Part shown: positions 51,801-60,800 of the stretch, in pieces | How positions within the stretch are numbered: position 1 is the first letter of the stretch | Layout of the letters: each line of letters begins with the position of its first letter | Source: Doris montereyensis | Taxonomy: Eukaryota; Mollusca; Gastropoda; Nudibranchia; Dorididae | Direction: 5' to 3' | NCBI GenBank assembly: GCA_037039925.1 | Contig: JAXRKP010000211.1 | Coordinates: 200,001-264,000 of the forward strand | DNA: 64,000 nt | The notes under the pieces: generated by a model | The model's input: only the letters and a program-made list of their open reading frames with translations | What the model was told of the DNA's origin: nothing | The model's database searches: none | Program-made: the position numbers and the translations under genes

Positions 51801-54800
51801 CGTTAAAAAATAAATGATTATCCAGCATCTTTAACTCCATCCTGTCATTGAGATTATTTCCAGTATGTAAACAAAAATTTAAATTAGATAAAAATGTGTT
51901 GCAACAGGAACGGCAAAAGAAGCTGAACTTTCTCTGTCATACTTGATCCACTGATCATTTTGATATTCGGCCCAAACCTGCTGTTGTATTTATTGTTCAT
52001 TTTTTTGCTTCAGAGATGAGAATCCATCTCCCAAAAAGAAACAGAAGACCACTATGCCTGAAGCACCGAGGAGAACACCAAGATTTGCGCACAGTGTTTC
52101 ACAGCCAGCTCTGGCTTCGTTGAAAGGGGCGGCCAGGAAGGATAAACGAGTACCCGCAGTAAAAGATGTCTTGCAAAGCAAATTAAAGAGCTCAGAGGAA
52201 CTGGAATTAGAGAAAGCAGCGATGATGAGGGAAAAATTGGCAGCTACAAGAAAAAAAAATCAGGTGAGATTGCATTTTTCTGACATATAGATGAAAACTG
52301 CAGGCTTTGAGGCCCATTTAAACTTTTCTAGATGTGAATCATTATAATGCCTTGAGAAGGGCCAGCGATGGATAGACATTTTGTTATTTACTTTAAAGGA
52401 GATGTTCAGTCAAGTTTTATTATGAATGTTTTCTGGAATATGACCAGCCGTTGAGCGAGTTAGAATTAATTCAATGTTGGCAGGTGGTGCTGGTAAGTTC
52501 TACTTCTTTCCTTTCACTTATTATTCATCTTGCTATTACCACTAATTTCACCCTGAGATCACCACATATGGTGGACAGGTAGATTTAATGAAACTAAGAA
52601 ATTCGTTTTTGGTATAGTTGTCATTTTATATCACTGTTGACTTTACTCCACTGTGACTCCTTTGGTGCAAAAAGCGAGCAACTATTGGCTATATTGCTGT
52701 ATTCTTGTTCACACTATTAACATATCTATATTTTTTAGAAGTGTTGCCTCCTGTCCGATTCTGTTATTGATACACAATTAGAAATATTATAAGCAGTAGT
52801 TTTAGTGAAGGTTAGATCAATTCATGGCCTTTCTGTGGTTGTTTCTATAAGAGATTAGATGATAGTGATCAGGCAGGCGGAATTTAAAACTATTGTTTAC
52901 TGTTCAATACGTTGTTCAACTTTTGAGACATGACATTCATGCCCTCTCTTTTCCTTCAATCTATGTATGCATGCAGCATGGCTACAAAGTAGCGCTGGCG
53001 CCTGAGCCAATTTGGAGAAGAGGTCGGCCAAGCCTGCCACCATGCCAGAAAGTTTCCAGTTTCAATCGGATAAAAGGATACGAGGCCTGCCTGAACGTGT
53101 ACCAAAATCAAAGGTTCAAACCGGTTCATCAAAAGCAACGGTGAGACCCTTGTGTTTTATTTCAACATCATGGCGCACTTGAGTTTTTCAATTTTTATTA
53201 GTGAATGAAGGTTTTCTTTTTGCATTATGAGAAGCGATTATTAAAGCCTTTGTGCCAACACAGAAACATGATTTATAAATAATCATGATCATGCATCACA
53301 CATGTGTGTGTTGTGGTAGACACTCAGATGTCTCTATTCAAAGCTGATCTCTTTTTCTATTCTATTCGTCTCAGGGATGTCATCTTTCTAATTTTCTATG
53401 ATATGTGATTTTTTTTAGGTCTTACTACTTTGAACGTTTTAATTTTAAAAAAAATGTAATTGTTCTTACAATTATTGTCGTCATCAATATTTAAGTCATT
53501 AATCTTAATACCGTTTCATTTCCATAACAACTTGTTGAACCATGAGACTGCAATAATGTGAAGCTTAAATCTTCAGCTTATTATTTGCCATGGTTTGCTT
53601 ATTTATGTGACTTCTGGTATAAATTGTACAGCAGCCTTAAATGTGTCTGATTGAGTACTGTTATCTTTTCATGATAAGTGTGTGATTGAGCATTCTTACC
53701 ATTTCATGATAAGTGTGTGATTGAATTTTTCTTACCATTTCATGATAAGTGTGTGATTGAATTTTTTACCATTTCATGATAAGTGTGTGATTGAATTTTC
53801 TTACCATTTCATGATAAGTGTGTGATTGAACTTTCTTACCATTTCATGATAAGTGTGTGATTGAGCATTCTTACCATTTCATGATAAATGTTTGATTGAA
53901 CTTTCTTACCATTTCATGATAAATGTGGGATTGAACTTTCTTACCATTTCATGATAAATGTGTGATTGAACTTTCTTACCATTTCATGATAAGTGTTTGA
54001 TTGAACTTTCTTACCATTTCATGATAAGTGTGTGATTGAACTTTTCTTACCATTTCATGATTAGTGTATGATTGAACTTTCTTACCATTTCATGATAAAT
54101 GTGATTGAACTTTCTTACCATTTCATGATAAGTGTGTGGTTGAGCATTCTTACCATTTCATGATTAGTGTGTGATTGAACTTTCTTACCATTTCATGATA
54201 AATGTGTGATTGAACTTTCTTACCATTTCATGATAAGTGTGTGATTGAACTTTCTTACCATTTCATGATAAATGTGTGATTGAGCATTCTTACCATTTCA
54301 TGATAAATGTATGATTGAATTTTCTTACCATTTCATGATAAGTGTGTGATTGAGCATTCTTACCATTTCATGATTAGTGTGTGATTGAATTTTCTTACCA
54401 TTTCATGATAAGTGTGTGGTTGAATTTTCTTACCATTTCATGATAAGTGTGTGATTGAACTTTCTTACCATTTCATGATAAATGTGTGATTGAACTTTCT
54501 TACCATTTCATGATAAGTGTTTGATTGATTAGTGTGTGATTGAACTTTCTTACCATTTCATGATAAATGTGTGATTGAACATTCTTACCATTTCATGATA
54601 AATGCATTCTTACCATTTATGATAAGTGTTTGATTGAACTTTCTTACCATTTCTTGATCAGTGTGTGATTGATTGAATTTTCTTGTCATTTCATGATAAG
54701 TGTTTGATTGAACTTTCTTACCATTTCATGATAAGTGTGTGATTGAACTTTCTTACCATTTCATGATAAGTGTGTGATTGAACTTTCTTACCATTTCATG

Positions 54801-57800
54801 ATAAGTGTGTGATTGAATTTTCTTACCATTTCTTGATAAGTGTGTGATTGAACTTTCTTACCATTTCTTGATAAGTGTGTGATTGAACTTTGTTATCATT
54901 TCATGATTAGTGTGTGCTTGAACTTTGTTACCATTTCATGATTAGTGTGTGCTTGAACTTTGTTATCATTTCATGATTAGTGTGTGCTTGAACTTTGTTA
55001 TCATTTCATAATTAGTGTGTGCTTGAACGTTGTTATTATTTCATGATTGAAAGCAGGGCAATGCTCTCTCCTCCTCCAGTCTGGGAAAGTCAAAACATCC
55101 ACACACCTCACCTGTCCCCAACCGTTCAATCTCAGTGAAGCCAAAAGCAGCAAGTCCACCGTGCCGGCTGCCGGCCAATACAAATCAGTAGCAGAGAAGG
55201 TCTATCAGTACCAAACAGGACGCCTGATAGATTTAAATCCAAAACTGAGGGTGAGACTTTCACTTTCATCAGACATTGGCCAATGATGGATATTCTAATT
55301 TCTTGTTTGTTCACGGCTTTCTTTTTGTCATTGGTCGTACGCCTGAAGTTGCCTTTGCCCTGTTCTCACATATGAATAGCGACAGAGCAGCACAGTTATT
55401 TTATCTTTGGTTTTCAAGCTGTTCAGTTGCTTAACTATCCTTCATCCCAGATAAGCTCTGTTACAAACATTATTTCAGTACAGTTCTGTCCGCCCAAGAA
55501 CCTAGGCCCTGGGAAACAGAAACAGCAGGTTCTAAGGCGTGCTACAACATGTTTTCACCGCTTTTTGGTTTAGAGCTTTTATATGAGCACATCTTGGTTT
55601 TGATTGAAGAAATCATTTACACAGTAGAGTGAAGACATTTAATGTCATAAAATCTGACGAATTCAAGATAGGATTTTATAGGCAAAATAATAACATTTAA
55701 AAAACTTTACAAATTTATCATAATTTCTTCTTTACTGATACAGCCATTAAAAAAAAATCGAAATCAGTGAGCCACTTACCTCATTTGACAGTAGCTAAGA
55801 CGCCCAAACTGTCAACAAGAGGGAGGTCAAGGCCAACTCACACAATTTCCGGGCTGACCAAGAGGAACAAGAGTTCATTGAGGAAAGCAAGTAAGGGACA
55901 CTATTGACAAGTATCGATAGCATCTATGCAATTTTTTTATAAATTTTGTTTTTTCTTTTCTCTCTCTGTGTGGGATTGGTAGGCATATTTGGTTGTACAC
56001 TTCAGCATTGATATGCTAAATAATTTGGCCATTGTAAATGTTGTTGTTATTGTTACATCAATGTCTATCCAACTCTCTGTCAGTTCATCTATTTGCTTAT
56101 CAATCGATCTTTCTCTCTATGTATCCACATCAATCTTTTTATGTTAGCAAGGTTGTAATGTGTCCAAAATTTGGTGTTGAAATCCTTCCTGTGCACTGTT
56201 GTGTCTTTGGAAATGTCTGTTATCATTTGATCATTGCAGATTAGCATTAGTAATGCTGGCACTGTTCCTTGCGACAGTTTAGGGGTGCACATGATTTCAT
56301 GACTATATGAGCTAGTGACAAAAGTTCCTAGCTAGGGTGTGACTGGGGGCAGTTAGATTCAAAGTAAAAAAGGTGGAATTGTTGATCTTTTTCTTAAACA
56401 TTAATGTCTGAAGACCAATACAATCAGTATGATCAGTTCAGATTATATAATCTGTTTCAAAACAGAAAAGAGAAATAAAAGACGATCTTCTGCTATTATG
56501 TTGGGTGCTATCTAGTATTTCTTTCTTCCGTCGTGGTTTGAACAAGATGAGCAGAGGATATGGTTATTTTGATCCCTTGCTTTCAATAACAAACCGACAA
56601 ACAGATATGATTCGTTCATTACGTTGTCAGCACATTGTTATGATTGTTGTCATTTAAACTTTATGTTTTCTTTAATGTTCATTTTCAAAGGAAGCAGTTT
56701 AAGGCAAATGCCGTGAACCAAAAAATTTTAGCGGTGCCCCATGTGGGTGTCCACAAAGTTGCCCCCAAACCTCTGACGATACCCGAAGAATTCAGCTTCC
56801 ACAAGACTGCACCTTCTCACATGAAGCCAGAGGAAGAGAGAGTGGAGACTTTTCATCCTACTCAACTGAATCCCAGGATTTTTGAAGGTCCCATTGTGAG
56901 TGCATACAATGCCATTTGGTACTTTTGACGGGTGGGCGGTTGGCGGTGCTCCTGGTAGGTCCTACTTCTTCCCCTTGCATTTTTTTTCACTTTTGTCTTG
57001 CTGTTTCCTCATAACTCACCCTGAGATTACCACAAAGGGTGGACAGGTAAATTCCAATTAAAGCAAGCACTTCTTGCTGTTGCCTAGTGGCAATATGTAT
57101 GGTTGTACTGCATAAAAAATAAGTATTCCGTATGATAGATTTTCAAGAAAATGAGTGAATGAAGCTCGCAGGGATTTGTTTACTATGAAATGAAAAACTA
57201 TTTTAAATCAGTTTTGAATACTATTATTATTAGTTTACCTGATTTTATTTTTTCCGTTTGAAATCTACTCACTGCAAATTTATCATCTACTAGTTAAAAG
57301 AATTTCAGTCTTCCAAATAACAAATGCCTGGACGCGAGACGTTCTAATGGAAAAGAAAATTTAGGGAATTTGGATTTTTCGTTTGGACTTTCTTTTCTTT
57401 TTTTTACCAGTCTTCTTTCAAGGTTTGCTTTTAGTTTAATCACATTATGAGCTGATCTTTATTGCCACTTCCATAAGATTATTATTAGTTTTCTTTTTGG
57501 TTCATATTTACTGTTGAGAAGCTTCACCTCTGGTGGAGTAAGTTGTGGGCTACATCCACTTGTAGATCTAGATCTTAGTCTACATCTGATGCTCACGAAA
57601 GGCTTAAACTCGTGGACCACTACCTGCTTGTTCCTTTTGTCTGTGTAGTTAGAGCCTTCTTTTTCTTTCGGGCAATATGATCATCTGGCGTTAAATCTAT
57701 GTCTTATAGATTTTAAGAGCTTCCATCCTGGGTTGAGTTTTTAAATCAAGTGCGTCTTTATCAGTTCATTTCTAGTTACAGATGAAAATCATGGTGTTTC

Positions 57801-60800
57801 TTTTTTTGCTCTTTTGTTCATAGGTACAGCTTATAAATGAAGCTAATATCTATTCAACCTTTCAAATCAATGTAAAATAATAGGCCCATGCAACTCTACA
57901 CCTAAATTTAAACGAGTAAGCACATTTTCAAGGTTTTTGGTTGCCGCAGAAAAATCTGATTCAGTGTTACAGAGTCCGATTTACGTCCATTGTATATGAC
58001 ATAGTGGATTATGTGATTCAAAATTGTTCATTGGATTAATTTTGCACACAAAAGAACTCAAGGAATCTCTCAAAACTGACCAAAAGCAGTGGGGAATCCA
58101 AGGATACACGCTATCTCAATTTGCGTGAAGTGTTGTTCACCAGTAAAAAAGAAACATTGTGGCAAATGGTTTTCATGAACTTTGTGCGTGCGTTGTTATG
58201 TAATGGGAATTTTACATTTATCTACTTCCCTTGATTTGTATAAGGAGATGTGTTATGCCTGTATTTAATTTTTTGTTTGTTAGGGTGTGAAACCAGTTGA
58301 GCGGCCAGCTCTGACCATCCCCCAGTCGCCAGCCTTCAACACGCGTCCACCGAGTGAGACAGATCATCCAGGAACCTCAACAGGTTTGGTTTTTATCATC
58401 ACACGCTTTAAGTTTACGAATCATTTTGATTCAAATTTTCTTTGTGCTTTCATGTTTAACCCTTACAAGTGACAATGTAAGCACTCCTGAACGTCAGGGA
58501 GCATTGGAAAAAATGTTGCAGAAAATTTGAAAGCTTTATGGGAAGGTGAATATTGAAGCGTATATAACAGAGTTCCCACGCATCAGGGAAAGAAAAGGAA
58601 ACGAAAAAAGTGTTCTCCGTTCGGGATAGATAAAAATCAAAATAGGCCTTTTTGGGGGTCTTTAAAATAAGCAAATCATATTTGAGTTGACAAGTCTACG
58701 GTTGGCTCACAGGCCTTATGTGATCATTAAAATCACAGACAAGTTGACCATCGCTCCCCGAAGGCACAATGAATACGGCCAATGAGAGACAGGGGAGTAA
58801 TAAAACTTTTCACACCTTGTCCCTCGATCGCGATGATTGTCCGGGCCTATTAAAAATGTCAGGTGATTGCATGCCACTTACGACATCAAGGAAAAGTCAT
58901 GGGCGGAGACCAGAAGACTGTTTAATTCTAATTGCCCGGTGACAAACCATTGACCCAATGGGACAAAGGATATGATGTACAGTGGGTGGAGTTAAGAAGA
59001 GAAGACTGGTTATCTTTTTATTACAGTACATTGGATAGGTAATGAGGTTGAGCGGGCATAAGCCCTATTAGCGATGGGATTACATGTACGAACAAAAAGT
59101 AAGAATTATTAATCAATTACAGATATAATTTATGTTAATTTGGAGAAAATGACACTTGCAGTTGCTGTTGAGACTGGTCATTTAGGTGAAAATCTTGGTT
59201 TTGAAACTGGCATTTAAAGGGGCAATTTGTATAGAACAAAAAATAGGTTTCACTGAGATCACGGGCATTGAGGCGAAACAGGCATTAAGGTGGCAGGCAT
59301 TTAGGTGGTCACTACTGTACTAGAAAAGCCAATGATTTTGTCTAAAGTATGGCAAGTTGGTACTCATTTTAATCATCACAATGTATTCTATCCAAAATAT
59401 CTACTTTTGACGAATTGTCATGAATATTGCCTTAGATCGACAGAAAATTAAGTAACATTTTTCGCACTTGTCATTAAAAGGTGCCGTCGATATGAGTGTA
59501 AGGAAACCGGGACAGGGTTGACAAGAAGTAGTTAAGAGTGTGTCAAGATTTATTAACGCTTCAAAAGTTCCTCTGGTTTATGAGAGGAAAAGCATCCAAG
59601 TAACAGAGAAAATAACTTTAAATACGATTTTCTCACAATGTTAGTGTTTGACAATGATTTATCAACTTCTTTTCTACTAATCACCTGATTGGCTCCAAAT
59701 TTGTTATGTGGCATTAATAACCGAATATAAAAAATCTGTCCGAGCTTATCTTTTATATTGCTTCAATTTTTTGCATAAAGATTCTTTTTTTTATTTGCCA
59801 ACGAATGGAAATTCTTAAAAAGTTCATAAAATAAAAACCGTTACATTTATTAAATATGTACACTGCCAAATTGTAGCTATTTGGGCAAATATTATGAGTG
59901 CAAAGTTACCATCAAATCTATTAAAAATTTAAAAAGCCTTTGTCGGTTAAAGATAACATATCCAAGATGGTGGCGTTTCCATGACAACCATATGATAAAC
60001 TATTTTTTTCCTATTTTTTTTCAGCTGATTTAGACATGCTAAGTTCAATGGTGGTGGTTAAAATTGTCTATTTTAAGGACTGTAAAATATCATGCTCATG
60101 TCCCCCAGGTGTTCAGTTTGGGATAAATAGTTGTGATGTGAAAAATGAGAATTATTTAAAATTGAGGAAGAGGACTGCGTGATTGTTATATGTAAGTTAT
60201 CTATGTTTTCCTTCTTTGATATTTCATTTAGTTTGGCTGGTTTTCATTGTTGTTTCATTTCAGGAGGTTGCCCCAGTTCCCGACCAAACACCATCATGTG
60301 CCACATGTTGGTGTGCCATTCAGGCCAAAACTGGAGCGTACATGCACTGTGCCACAACCGTTTGCCGTTGACCAACGCAGCAAGCAAATGTTGAAGCACA
60401 AAGAGCAAAGAATTGCTGAAATCTTAGAGGAAGAGAAAAGGGTAAGTGAATCAGGCTAAGTGCTGACAGGTTTTCCTGTTGCTGAGTCAATTGGTGCATC
60501 AGCATAAAATATAAGAATTTATGAGGTTGGTTTTGGGTCTGTCGCCTTTCAACTGAAGTCAGTTTACTAGATTCTAAGATGGTTGGGTCCTTTGTATTTC
60601 AATTGAAGTCAAACTTCTACATCCTAAGAAATTTTCGTAACTACGATTTTAGTAGACCCACCTAATTTGTTTCATCTTAGATCAGGGGATGCAAGACCTG
60701 GAATTTAGCAGTGTTCAATTCTTTCTGGGTTTCCAGTAAGATCTACGTGAAACGCGTGCTGACAGGCTTGGAAAACGGGCGATTATCAATAATATGGCTT

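Noticed and set aside
55057..55079. Upstream acceptor AAAGCAG for TPX2 exon 5
   Set aside because: The preceding sequence is a minisatellite without a pyrimidine tract, while CTCTCCTCCTCCAG at 55,079 is a strong acceptor with the right phase.
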